Assembly: GCA_014825775.1 (NCBI GenBank)
Contig: MVAQ01000226.1
Location: forward strand, 1-34,683
Direction of reading: 5' to 3'
Length of the DNA stretch: 34,683 bases
Origin: Krasilnikovozyma curviuscula
Taxonomy: Eukaryota; Basidiomycota; Tremellomycetes; Cystofilobasidiales; Mrakiaceae
Position 1 is the stretch's first letter. Every line of letters starts with the position of its first letter. Below the pieces are notes generated by a model. That model was given only the letters and a program-made list of their open reading frames with translations, ran no database searches and was not told the origin of the DNA. Below, piece after piece: positions 22,047-33,008 of the stretch. The position numbers were made by a program, and so were the translations under genes.

Positions 22047-23156
22047 TCACCAGACGCCCTGTCCAGCAGGTGGAGACGCGACGGCTGCAGCATTCGCGAC
22101 GGGCTTTGAAGCAACGTCATCAGGTTTTCGATACTCAACCTTTTCAACTTTCACCTAGAAATCAACAAAGGAGTGAGACTAATATACGGATATTAAAAGG
22201 GCTTAAAACGCACTTCGCCCTCGACGAGGTGGTAGACGTAGGTAACGACGACAGGACCTTGGATGTCCATGAGTGCAAAAGACGGAGTTGCGTTTTCACT
22301 TTGAGAAAAACCTACGGTTAGGGACGCAACGCTTAAAGAAGAGACATCTGACTTACCCATTCCAAAGACCTGTCCATGCTCCAGTAGCAGTTCCTGGGCT
22401 AATGGAACTGCGGTTTAGTGGACGTCCAACAGTCACTGTTTCGTCGGCACTCACTTTATAAAGAACCTTCCTTCCTGTTCGAACGCTTCAAACCTACAAG
22501 TAGGGTCAGCTTTGGAAATCCATGAAGTAGTACCCGAAGAAGAGAAACGGACCTGTGCGTTCCGCCACTGACGAGGACGTCCACATCCATCTGCCTCGCT
22601 ATGGAAGCCAGTGTGTTCGTATCTCCAGCTGGAACAACTTGCTGTCCGTGAATTACACCGATTCGTAGGGGTCCGAGGGGCAGCAAGAGCGACAGGGGCG
22701 TACTTGAGACCTGTTCAGGTGTAATCGGATTCGGAGGCAGTAAGAATCTCACATTGGAAGAGGTGGAAAAGAAAGAAGAGTATGCAACTCACATCGTCGT
22801 ACTCTCCTTTCACCCTGTGAATGTCTGGTGCTATCGATCGCAGGTATTCCTGGGTCTCCTTGTCGCTGATGTTACCTGTGCAAATGATTTGTTGGATTTT
22901 GCCTGGGAAATATAAACATACAACACCAACAGACCCTTCAGTACTGTAGATATTATTCTGAAATGGTTAGAACAGCTCACCAGGCACCTTCGACGAGAGT
23001 AAGCACAGAAAGCAATTGAGTTAGCCGACGACGAGCTCTCGCAGCTGGACTCAGACGTTGAGCAAGCACACGTACTAGTAGCCTCTTGAACTTGGCAGGT
23101 AGATCAGCAGCTCTATCAGGGATATGCAGATCTCCTATTATGAGTACGAGAACCAT
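22047..23156 (-). CDS. VPS29: Vacuolar protein sorting protein 29 (retromer subunit)
   Basis: Vps29 has a calcineurin-like phosphoesterase fold and acts as a scaffold in the retromer that recycles cargo from endosomes. Eight exons (23156-23076, 22987-22981, 22902-22793, 22710-22553, 22493-22455, 22398-22357, 22298-22214, 22154-22047) join in frame to 209 aa. Conserved blocks: MVLVLIIGDLHIPDRAADLP; KFKRLLVPGKIQQIICTGN; RVKGEYDD; LRIGVIHGQQVVPAGDTNTL; VDVLVSGGTHRFEAFEQEGR; FFINPGTATGAW; PSFALMDIQGPVVVTYVYHL; VKVEKVEYRK. Exon 2 is only 7 nt and supplies V-P-G. The usual HGHQ and SGHTH read HGQQ and SGGTH, so the metal site is degraded. The last 22 residues (Ala/Pro-rich, ending GQGVW) are an added tail. 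Confidence 0.95.
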
Positions 23157-24057
23157 GCTGTTATCCTTTACCTATCTGCTGCAGGGGTGTGAAGGAACAC
23201 GGCGAGGCCTCAGTCTACTTCCAACTGGTGAGGGCGAGCCACTTCTCAGGGCATTGAATAGAGAGGTATTGCGTTGCTACTAACTCACCGGGTTGTTTTA
23301 CAGTGTTGAGTTTGAGTGTTGTGTTCTGTTATGAGGGTAATCAAGTCGAAGAGGACCGACTAACTGGCAAGGATGCAGCTGCAGCCGGCCATCGCATTTT
23401 TGGCCATTTTCCACCACAGACCTTCGAGGTAAGGAAAACTTGATAACAAAGATATTCCAATATGACGTTTATGTGTCAGGTTAGAATTGCTTTAAGAGTA
23501 GAAATTGAGCATCGAATTACCTAGCGACAGCTCAGAGCAGTCTGCTCAAGTCCAACGTTTCACCTTGCACATCATCGTTCCTTTATGCTCCTCGAACTTG
23601 CTCTCCACTTTCCTTTGTTGAGGCTATCTCCACACTTTGGCCTCCAGCGCTCCCCTCAGCCAGTGCTTGATACCTAATGTCCAGGGAGGGGATGCTAACT
23701 TTTAGACTCTCATGAGGGTGGTAGCCGGACTTTGCAATTAAAGCGCCCCTAGGCGTTTGCTCTTCACATCAAACTCTATATTCCAATCGCTGTCCATTCG
23801 CTGTGAGGAATATCATGCGAAAACAAAGATGTCTGCGATCGGTGACACCTCACATGGGGAGCGTTTCAACGCGCCGAACTTTGGCGTCTTCATTATACTT
23901 CCTTCGCGTCGCATCAATTCAATGAAGGGTACAATACAACACTATGGCAAAAGCTTTTATAGAAGAGAAAAAAGGAGTTTATTCGAAGAAAGCGTTGATA
24001 ACGACTGTCTCATCCACACCATGTTGTTCCACTCCATGCCCCTTTGAAGAATAGCGT
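23157..24057. other. Intergenic region upstream of VPS29
   Basis: About 900 bases holding the VPS29 promoter and the 3' flank of the transcription factor gene. Open frames are short and unlike known proteins. No tRNA box pattern found. Confidence 0.4.
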
Positions 24058-27000
24058 CTATTGAGTGTTGTTCTGTTGATTGAAGAAGTTACTCATGTAA
24101 TTCCAGTCCTCCGCACTGTGGTATAAAGGAAGCCATCAACGATCCGTGATGAAAGGTTGCGCATCGAGAGATCGTACGCATTACTCACGTGTAAGCGTTG
24201 GGGGCATCTGGCCAACCTGCTCCTGACAGAGGCTGCTGTTGCTTCTGTGTCTCCTGTTGGTTGAAATACGGTTGTTGATGTTGAGGTTGGCCGAGATGTG
24301 GCATGATATTGATATTACCCGCGAGGAGGTCTTCCATGCCCATTGCACTTTGAGGAACAGCTGTCGAGTTATTCAACCCATTTCCATAACTTGTATTGAT
24401 GGAGCCACTGTTCCAGAAGTTCATTGGTGACGGATTTACCGAACCGCCTGATTCGTGCGGAAGTGATGCAGGGATGTTGGTAGTTGAAGGGAATTGATTG
24501 GTGGTGTCTGGGAAAGTAGTCTGCTGCGATTGTTGAGGCTGATTTATGCCGTAGAAAGGTAACATCGGTTCATTTTCGGCCTTCGACAAATCAGCGGCCC
24601 CCAGTACGTTGATGAAGTTGTCGAAGGAGTCGATGGCACCAAAGAGGGGCACTTGCGGATTGCTGACTAATGACAGGAAGTTGGCATGTTCGTTGCTTTG
24701 GCGAGCTGCATCGGATTGCGGTGAATTACCAAGCATTGACCAGTCGAACATTTGAGCGTTGTTGTTAGCGACAGGAGGAGACCCTGTGGGGAAACCCAGT
24801 CCAAAGAGACTCATGTCGCCATTGACAGTCGTTGGTCCCACAGGGCTTTCGTCGAAGCTGGAACGAGAGCTGGATGGTAGAGGATACGAGTTAGAAGAGC
24901 CTGAGCCTGTAGAGTTGGAAGGCGATGGACCATGGCTGGTGCCATTTGAGGTAGTGGTTGCGGTGGTGCTGAATGACGGAGCTTGCGATTGCTCTGCACC
25001 AGACTTCCTAGCTCTCGCACGAGCGGTAGATGCAGCAGCAGTACTTCCCTTGTTAGTCGACGAAGTACGTGACCGTGGGATTTGGTGAACTCCATTCAGT
25101 ACAGGAGCAGGATCAGATTCAGTCGTCTCGCGTGACCTCTTCAATGAAGCGTCAGGCACTGAAGTGGTATTAGACGTTGCTGGTGGTACTGATGTTGCTG
25201 GAGGTCGAACAGAAGTAGAGTACGATGCTAGCTCTGAGAGTATGTCTAGAAGGAAGACAGAACTTGTCAGTCGATCAGCAAACCCGCTTCGCTGTGAATA
25301 CCGTATCTTTACCTCTCAATCTGCCTGCAAGGATGTATCTTTCTTCTTCTGCCATTAAATACGCAGAAACCTTTTGAATGTCCTTCAGAAGCGCTTGAGG
25401 TTCGCCAAGAGCTTTTCCACCCCTAGAAGACGGAGGTTTTAGCAAGTCATCTTGAAAAGCGGCATACGATATTCCTTCCAACTCACCAGATATTGATTAA
25501 GATGATGATAGCAAAAATGAACGTGTTTGGAAGCAAGAAGAAGTACTCGGTTGCGTTTCGAGACCTGAGACAATCAATGACATGGATTCCTGATCGAGCC
25601 GCATTGGTGCAGATGGCCAGAGATGGGAACGCAAGAGGAGACGGTTTTCGAGCAGTAGGAATGAAACTACGATGAACCAGAATCTGAAAGGACATTTACA
25701 ATTTAGAAAAGTGCAACGCGGATAAGCTTCGAGCTGGGAAGTAGCGTACCTGACTTTGATAGTACGCTGAGTACAGCTGGCCAGACTGGCGGAAGAACAG
25801 CTGATCAGGCATTGAAGCATCCCACTTGAGGTGTTCAGGAACTTCGTTCAGCCAGTTATTCAGCGCCGAATCTATCTCAGCAATGATGTGTTGTTGGGCG
25901 TCTGGAGTATTGAACTTCAACAACATCTTGGACTTATTTATGGAGTACTGTCAAAACAACGAAGATTATCAGCTGCTTGATTGAAAAATCAGATACCAAA
26001 TAGAGAAGCAACATACGATGGTTCGCAGCACATAACCGTTAATCTGGTGCAGCTTACACATGGCAACCATGAACGACACTTTGGAAGGTTTGTCTTTTGG
26101 CTGGGAAAGTTTCTCGTTAGGATCTGTTGGCCAATACTCTTCATCAACCTCCAGTGGAAAGTCAACGTCAATGCTGCGAAGAAGTCGAACGCGAGAGTCA
26201 GTGGAGAGATGTTCAGGCCAGTGCAAACTGTACGAGCTCACTCTTCATCTTGGATTGCGACTGGTCTACCCATGATACTAGCCATGAAACGATCCAGCCA
26301 GTAAAAAGTCCAAAAGACTCTGGTGAACTGTTCTCGTTCCTGAGGTGGCTTGACTTTGAGAACGTATCGTCTGTGCAGACCAAGGTCAAGGCAGTTTCTG
26401 ACCCCGATTCCAATGATGGACCACGGCAGACGAGGTTGACAACTGTTCACACTAAACAGAGCAAGTAGAGCAATAGATTGGAGTTCATGAAGGGTCGCGA
26501 CGGTGGCCAGAAGAGGACTGAGAAAGAGCAACCAAGTCAGTAACGAGCTTCAAACCCATAAACGCAACAATTTAAGAGAACACCTCACCAAGGCAGCTTA
26601 AAGACCTCCTGAAAGAAATGCCATCCTGCACTGAATTTGTGCATTCCATCGTCGTCACCATCGTTCATGTCTGCAAACACTCGAGGGTCATCATTGGTGA
26701 CGTTTCTGCACCCCAGTGCAAAGATCAAGTAGCACACCGCTGCAAACGCAGGATCCTTTTCGTATAGTTTCTCTTCATAGTCTTTCGTAAACCATCTTCT
26801 GTTAACGATAGGCCACATGATGTTCTCGATTGAGAAGTAGAGGTCGATCAACTTTGGGGCAAGGTCCGGTGCTGGCCAGAGTTCCAGTTTCCATGCTTGA
26901 GTTCCATCATCATTTGTCAAAGGTGTACTGAGATCGGACTGCTCCCATGAAGGTACTTTCCAATATATCGCTTTTACAAAAAGAAGGATATTTTCAGAAG

Positions 27001-28311
27001 GGGAGAATGGAGTGGGAAAAGGGACACTCCTCGGAACTCACGTCTCTGCCTCGCCATTAAACTGTGTTCGAACGAGTCCTCAATTCCAGCACCAGAATAC
27101 TTGAACTCTCGCACTGCACCAATGAGCTGAATACCTGACGCCTTCAAAACGGAGAAGTTCGTTGCGTCAGTCAGCGCACTGCCGTGTCCTCTTGTATAGA
27201 CGGTACAGTCTTCGCTTACCTTTCCCATGAAGCCTTTGTCCTGCTCATTTTCAACTAGTTTCATGCCAAACATATGACGTCTGAGTTCCTTCTCATCGGG
27301 ATCGTCAGAGTCAGTGTCGTACCCGTTCTCTGACGCGCCGACACTGCTGTGGTTAAGGACACGGCTGCTTATCGAAGCTGCTGGTGAGGCTTTGCTGGGC
27401 TTTGAAGGAGGTCTGTCTTCTGAGGGTTCATGCTTCTTGTGCTCGTCAATAGAGAAAGATTCACGATTGATTGGGGCTCCTAGTTCTGAGGTGAAATCCA
27501 TCCCAGGTGCAAGCTGTAGAGGGGGGCGGGGGTGGCCTTAGAGTCAGAGCTGAGGAGTCAGGGACAAGAAGATTTTTACTCACCCTAACGAGTATCTTCT
27601 CCATACGAACAAGTCTCTTCTCAATCGATTCAACATATCCTTTGGGCTGTTGAAAAAGCGTCATGAATCAGTGCAAGCTCTGCAGCCGGTTCGCCACCCA
27701 CGCATACGAAGCGTTCTCCCCCGGTTCTCTGAGCCAAGATCGTATGGATCGATGGCATCTGGAGGGTTCGATGATGAAAATGGTACGTACTGGACCTAAT
27801 TATACAAAGAAGACCCGAAATCAGTAAGAGTTATTGAACAGAATAGACACTGAGGACTGACCTCGTTTCTTTGCTGCTTCAACGTAGGTACAAGACAAGT
27901 TGAACTGCTGACAGTTGGTACAGCCTATACAAGTCACAAAGTCCCATCAACAAAAGACATAGTAACGGTAGAAGCGACAGGCTTGGCAATTTAGAACTTC
28001 ACGTACGATTTCCAGGTTTAGTAGAGCCGTCACATCGAATCTGTCGAGTAAAGAAAATTCAGTTCTTCAGTTACATCCATACAACTCGAGTTCACCTCTT
28101 GAGATAATCTCACCTTCTTTCGTCGACACTGGGTTGGAAAAGCAAGTCCACAGGCAATAACGCCAGGTCGTCAGCGCCTCCTAGCTATCATGTCGAGTAA
28201 ATCTCCAGCTAGACTTACCATATCACAAGCTCGCTGAACCCTTCTTCGCTTGGCCCCTGCTTCTTCAGAGTTGTCCACAGTGACATCGTTGAGATCCTCA
28301 GAGTCCGACAT
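24058..28311 (-). CDS. Zn2Cys6 binuclear-cluster transcription factor
   Basis: Sixteen exons join in frame to 1033 aa: 28311-28219, 28128-28114, 28040-28007, 27924-27862, 27795-27791, 27646-27584, 27513-27220, 27141-27042, 26970-26589, 26517-26242, 26173-26017, 25947-25750, 25683-25487, 25422-25313, 25245-24189, 24115-24058. The DNA-binding cluster is complete: RACDMCRRKKIRCDG then GNRCTNCQQFNLSCTYVEAA (six Cys), a basic linker KKRGPPKGYVESIEKRL, and a short coiled coil. The middle (about residues 230-650) is the fungal-specific TF domain: LIDLYFSIENIMWPIVNRRW, FALGCRN, GIGVRNCLDLGLHRR, RVFWTFYWLDRFMASIMGRP and DIDVDFPLE. The C-terminal third is Ser/Thr/Gln/Asn-rich, with a Q-rich patch near the end, as in activation domains. 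It should bind paired CGG-type sites in the nucleus; target genes unknown. Exons of 15 and 5 nt lie in or just after the cluster. Confidence 0.93.
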
Positions 28312-28964
28312 GGTAAGCAGGATTTCTTGGGCGAATTCGGAGGAGAAACGAAAGCTTCAGGGCAGTCTTGCTAGACGCAGAGCTCAGTTCGATACTTTTG
28401 AGAAACCTGGATGGACACCAGTCCACTGGACGGATGGAGCGAAAGCTGCTTCAAAGGAGGATTTGGCGGGATTATGACGGTTGCCGTCCAGAGGCAAGCC
28501 AGTCTCCAGCGCTTTCTCCGTGCGACGTCAGCTACCAAATATCGACAAATCGTAGACCTGCCAAGGATGCACAGTTTTCAAACCCAAAACCCATTTAATA
28601 TAGAGCTTGAAAGAGGAACATAAGACATAACAGGTTTAGGCCACTGTTGAATGCGCGTTTTATCTAATCTGACCATGCTGCGAGTCACAACCGACGAAGC
28701 TCTCTCCTATACACTTTTAGGGATCGCAGCGCTCTGAAAAGAGAGCGCACTAACACAGTACCTGTTGTATGTTTTTCTTTTCTTTTCTCGATTGAGAGGT
28801 AACCTCCGTCGGTCCAGGTCTAAAGCTGCCATGAAGTAAACCGGAAGATGAGCCAAGAGATACTTGCAGTTGACAAAGTCTTTGTCGCAGGCCATTTCGG
28901 AACCTTCGACGTTCATACGATCTCGCGATTGAGCTTCGGTCTTGGTATTCAATCTTGTTTAAAG
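28312..28964. other. Upstream region of the transcription factor gene
   Basis: Should hold the transcription factor promoter. On the minus strand a frame open from about 28943 to the TAG at 28750-28752 reads like coding sequence (IEYQDRSSIARSYERRRF and further), but it has no ATG and I could not join it in frame to the open segments at 28965-29505. Confidence 0.35.
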
Positions 28965-29505
28965 TTATCCCGAGTTATCGCTGTTGCTTGGGCTAAGCTG
29001 TGCACCTAACCAGAGTCTCTCTTCAATCTTCAACTCTCCGCCCGACTGGAGATGGAGGTGGTCTGCTCTGAATGGTAAGCATCTCTTAAATTTGTGAGTG
29101 GAAGACGAGGGCATGTTAACGGGCTTGTCCAAGAAAAGGTTTGACAGAATGTTGACCATTGGAATCTGTGGGGCGTAGTATTAGGTGTGAGGCTGATGTT
29201 GCGTGTGACGACCCATGACATTGCGTTCTTTGCAACTCTTGAACTATTTCCGGTCGGACTTGACTTACTTACTTCCAACGGTCGCTCTATTATCTCTTTG
29301 GCTTGATGTCTAGTATACCTAAAACCCCATTCCTTGGTTATTTTCCTTCCCAATGTTTACTTACTCCTTTGTCTCAAGTCTTTGCATCAATTCACTATAT
29401 CATATAACCTTTCTTGGACTCGAATGAATATTGAAAGTAATTACCATGCGCCGCTTTCCTTGCTGTTTGGTACGTTGCGAATATCGCATCTAGAAAGATC
29501 TTCAT
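28965..29505 (-). CDS. Weak candidate: hypothetical small multi-exon gene
   Basis: Three minus-strand segments (29505-29445, 29301-29273, 29165-28965) can be joined by GT-AG introns in one frame to the TAA at 28965-28967. Segment starts read MKIFLDAIFATYQTARKAAH, KEIIERPLE and IPMVNILSNLFLDKPVNMPS. I recognise no family. The first intron's acceptor was chosen to fit the frame, so support is thin. It lies just 3' of the Trs65-like gene on the same strand and may only be part of that gene's 3' untranslated region. Confidence 0.2.
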
Positions 29506-29542
29506 TGCATACCCGCACTATCAGCACGGTTCGAGAAGTCCT

Positions 29543-32500
29543 TCAGGCGGTCAAGTTAGAAGTGGCAGAAGAAGGCTCTACAATGACATGGCAGACATTC
29601 CTGATAGTAAGAAGGAGTGAACTAGTTCAGTTTGCGCCCACACAAATAGGCATACCAGCAACAATAACTTACTTTAGGTTGACCGCAAAGTTGAAATCCA
29701 CTCCGACGAGTGACAGCGTCTCGACATTGTGGACACCTTCCCTGAGTGCCAAGAACCGCATTCTAACCGACTGGCAAGTACCAGGTGCGAGTGGCCCTAC
29801 ACGAACGTTGTTTTCTAACGGGATGATGGATGCGTCGTGAGCGAGATACTCTTGGAACCGTCGGCGAAGTTCTGTAGGATAGGAACACCGACACGGCCAT
29901 AATGCATCAATAATGAGTGTTAAAAGAGAACGTTGATCGGACATTTCAAGCTCACCAAGCTCAGATAGACTGCCATCCCAATCAGGCGTCTTTTCAGACT
30001 TCGTCCGGTACCCGTTGTCATGAATCCTCCTCCTCCTCTTCTCCGGAACACCAACCGTAAATCTCCTTACATTTTCGCTCCTATTGAAGACAAAGATCTC
30101 TAATGTAAACGGAAGAAGTGGCTTGATGATTCTCTTCCGGTCCGCCTTTGAATACGGCGGATCGCAAATTGAGACAGAGACCAAAATACCCTCAACTTCC
30201 TCCTCCATAAGGAAATCTCCCGATCGATTTCGGACTCGAGAGTGGTTGTTGAAGTTGGAAGAGGACGAGATGGAGGACGCGCGGTCGTTCTGCTGCTGAA
30301 GGAGCCTGTTGGCGTCCATAGGTCGACTCATGTTGCCTTGGTTGCCCGTCAGAGGCTGTTGCGAAGGAAGAACTGGTGGTTGGCCGTTGATTCCATACGA
30401 TGGATACGCTGGTGTGGGTGGGATCGTTCCGTTGGTAACTGAAGAGGGAGGTGTTGGCCACCCAGAAGGAGCTGGTGAGTTCGATCTTGTGAAATGCTGC
30501 TGCTGTTGCGACTGCAGTGTGAATCGCTTGTCTCCAGCGATAGTCCTTTGCGGCTGTGGCTTTATCTGGTTTGTATTTCGCGAAACGAGGTTGTAGCTAG
30601 CTCCTCCGGGAACACCTGAGCCAGAGTTATTGACCAACATTGGCAGCGAGAGTCTCTTATCGCCAGTATTTCGGAATGTCGATACGTCGAGTGAACAATT
30701 CCATCGTGACACAAAGGATCTTGTTGGATATATCTTCTTTGATGGATCTTCAGGGTCTGGAATGAAGAGACGGCCGGTGACGGATATTGAAACCGGTCTG
30801 AACGAGTCTGGTGATGAACCACCACCTCCTCCAACAATGTTCATGTTCGAGTGGATACTAGAAGGCCGAGACATAGCCGGCCTCATCGCACCAATGGGTC
30901 CAGCACCAGGTGCGTTAGGATTGAGGACAGCGAGTGGGGTTGGCGGTGGGAGAGGAGGAACAGCTGTCACTTCAACACCACCAATCTCAAACGAAACACT
31001 AAATAAGAGATTAAACTGGTCACTTGGCTGAAGCTCGAGTGGGTATGGCGATGCTGACGCTTCTGAACCAAATCCGATGAGCTGTGCTTTGGCGCCCGCC
31101 GATCCTCCCACGACTATGTTGATGTCCTCGACGTCAAAGCCTTCTGCGACTTCACCGCTGGGAGCTTCGACTTCGACACTCATTACAACTCTCCTGTCAT
31201 CTTCAGTCCCATCCTCCTCACCACCTAGAGCGACATCAGTCTCCGGATCCAAAACCAATTGAGGAAGGAAGACGGTTCTCATTCGAAGCGACAGACCGGA
31301 AGAGAGCGACAATATCGAACGGTACGATTTTCGGAGCGTTGGAAGTGGGAGGTATGTCTGTGGAGAGATGGTGAGTGGGAATGACGGCTTTCGAGCCATC
31401 AAAGTCGGTGTGGTGATGTAAGGAGAGACTGGAATCGTTGGGGCAAGTGCCGATTCGATTCGAGTCGACGGGAAACTGAGGTGTTGTCCAGCGAGACCAC
31501 CGATGAGATTCACTTGTTCCTCAATCATTCCCTCGATAAATTCGCCGTTCGCTTGACTTGAATCCTCCTCTTCATCTTCATCTTCGTCCTCCTCTTGAAT
31601 GCCAGCCCATGAAGGACTGCGGTCCTGACTGCCTTGTTTGGAGTGTTTTCCACGGAGCGTGACAGATCCTGTAAGACAGAGTAGTGGGTCTTGTATCCTC
31701 GTCTTGATGAATGCTACAGGAACCTCCAGTTCCCAAACCGCAACAAACGAGCCCGTCGCAGTTCCTGACGCAGTAGCAGATTCCTCCACCCAGCCCACAA
31801 CGATCTCCTTCTTATCCTTCTTCTTCGACCCATCTTTCTCTTCTCCCCAGACGATGTTGAAAACAGGAACTCCCTCTGCCCTCACGTACTTTTTGTCGTC
31901 AGCATAGCCGATTGTAGGCGTTGGGTTCGGGGTCAAAGGTGGAAATGCTCCTGACGCGGTCACGGGAGTAACTGGCGGAGCACTCGATGACCGATCGAAC
32001 GGGTTGGGAACTTGTAGCGATGGCGAGTTTAGCGGCGGAGCTTGTGGTGCAGCTGAGGACGAGCGAGGTGGGAGCGCTGGAGCGTTGAGGGAGCTGCTGG
32101 CAGCGCTAGAACCAGATGCAGCTGGAGGATTAGGGGTTGGAGGGAAATAAGGAGAAGGTGGTGATGCTGAAATGTAGCTCGATTCTAAGGTGACCTACAA
32201 GACAGCGAGGGGCATTGTTTCAGAGATGGCGTTGAAACGAAACAGAAACGAACGGGTTGCTCACTTGTATGTGGTCAATGAAAGCCAGGACTTCTACAGG
32301 AAGTTTTCCGCCTTTCACATAGTCACCATCAGCAGGTACCGTGCTAGGCTTCGGGATCTTCAAGCTAAGATAGAATTGCAGCTTCTCGTCTGGGAGGCGT
32401 TCGAGAAATAAGCATGCAAGCCCTCATTTGCACAGCAACCCTACTAACTAGACATACCATAATAAGCACATCTCCTTTTACTGCTATGGTGAAGCAGTCC

Positions 32501-32626
32501 ATCTATCCAAGCCGCCCTGTCAGCCTGAGATGCATTCAGAGAGGGTAGAGGGTAAGGCACCGATGGGACGTGAAGCTCAGGCAAGGAGGCATGGAACAGC
32601 GACGACAGAGCTGACGGCTGGGTCAT
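29543..32626 (-). CDS. TRS65: TRAPPII complex subunit Trs65-like protein
   Basis: Trs65 belongs to the TRAPPII complex that activates Rab GTPases at the late Golgi. Five exons (32626-32458, 32389-32265, 32194-29956, 29871-29673, 29600-29543) give 929 aa. The N-terminal part contains YDEKLQFYLSLKIPKPSTVP, a beta-rich segment; a long Pro/Ser/Ala-rich linker follows; then FVAVWELEVPVAFIKTRIQD, VSISVTGRLFIPD and LPFTLEIFVFNRSENVRRFT, typical of immunoglobulin-like trafficking modules. The C-terminal block is the most diagnostic: ASIIPLENNVRVGPLAPGTC, then RMRFLALREGVHNVETLSLV, ending in NLKNVCHVIVE. This pattern is what I know from the fungal Trs65 C-terminal domain; the identification rests on it. 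Intron 3 (29872-29955) is a multiple of three and stop-free. An acidic run (EDEDEDEEED) lies near residue 250. Divergent from PAF1. Confidence 0.75.
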
Positions 32627-33008
32627 CTAAGGTGAAGTCACTTAAACCTGCTGAGGAGAGAAGAAGGGAGGGAGGATAAAGTGTAGGTTGCCCAAGGAGT
32701 CCTTTGTCCCAGCCCTAACGTCTGTAGCGTGTTGCGAACCAGAGACAACTCCCCAGTCAGTTATAGGAATGGAGTTTCAACGGGCAAGTTTGATGACCCT
32801 CAGGAAGACCAATATATCAGGATAACATACCTATGGTGCCTTTTGCTACTAAACTTAAGGAAATGGGGTCAAAGGGAGAACCAGGGCCATCGAGTCTTCT
32901 GACACTGAACGCTCAAGTCGAAATAACCAACTGAAATTGATTTCGGCCTATCTAGGGTCTCAACATATACCTTGATAGCAACGGGACTGTTGGGTATCTT
33001 GTTCCAGC
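32627..33008. promoter_or_regulatory. Shared divergent promoter region (TRS65-like / PAF1)
   Basis: Opposite-strand start codons are 382 bases apart, so both promoters must lie here. A CCAAT-like motif in either orientation and a TATA box are not evident; the assignment is from gene geometry. Confidence 0.45.

Noticed and set aside
24759..25088. 109-codon plus-strand frame antisense to the transcription factor
   Set aside because: It is the mirror of a Ser/Thr/Pro-rich low-complexity coding segment; composition alone explains the open frame.
29334..29840. 168-codon plus-strand frame opposite the Trs65-like C-terminus
   Set aside because: It overlaps conserved Trs65 coding sequence on the other strand and resembles no known protein.
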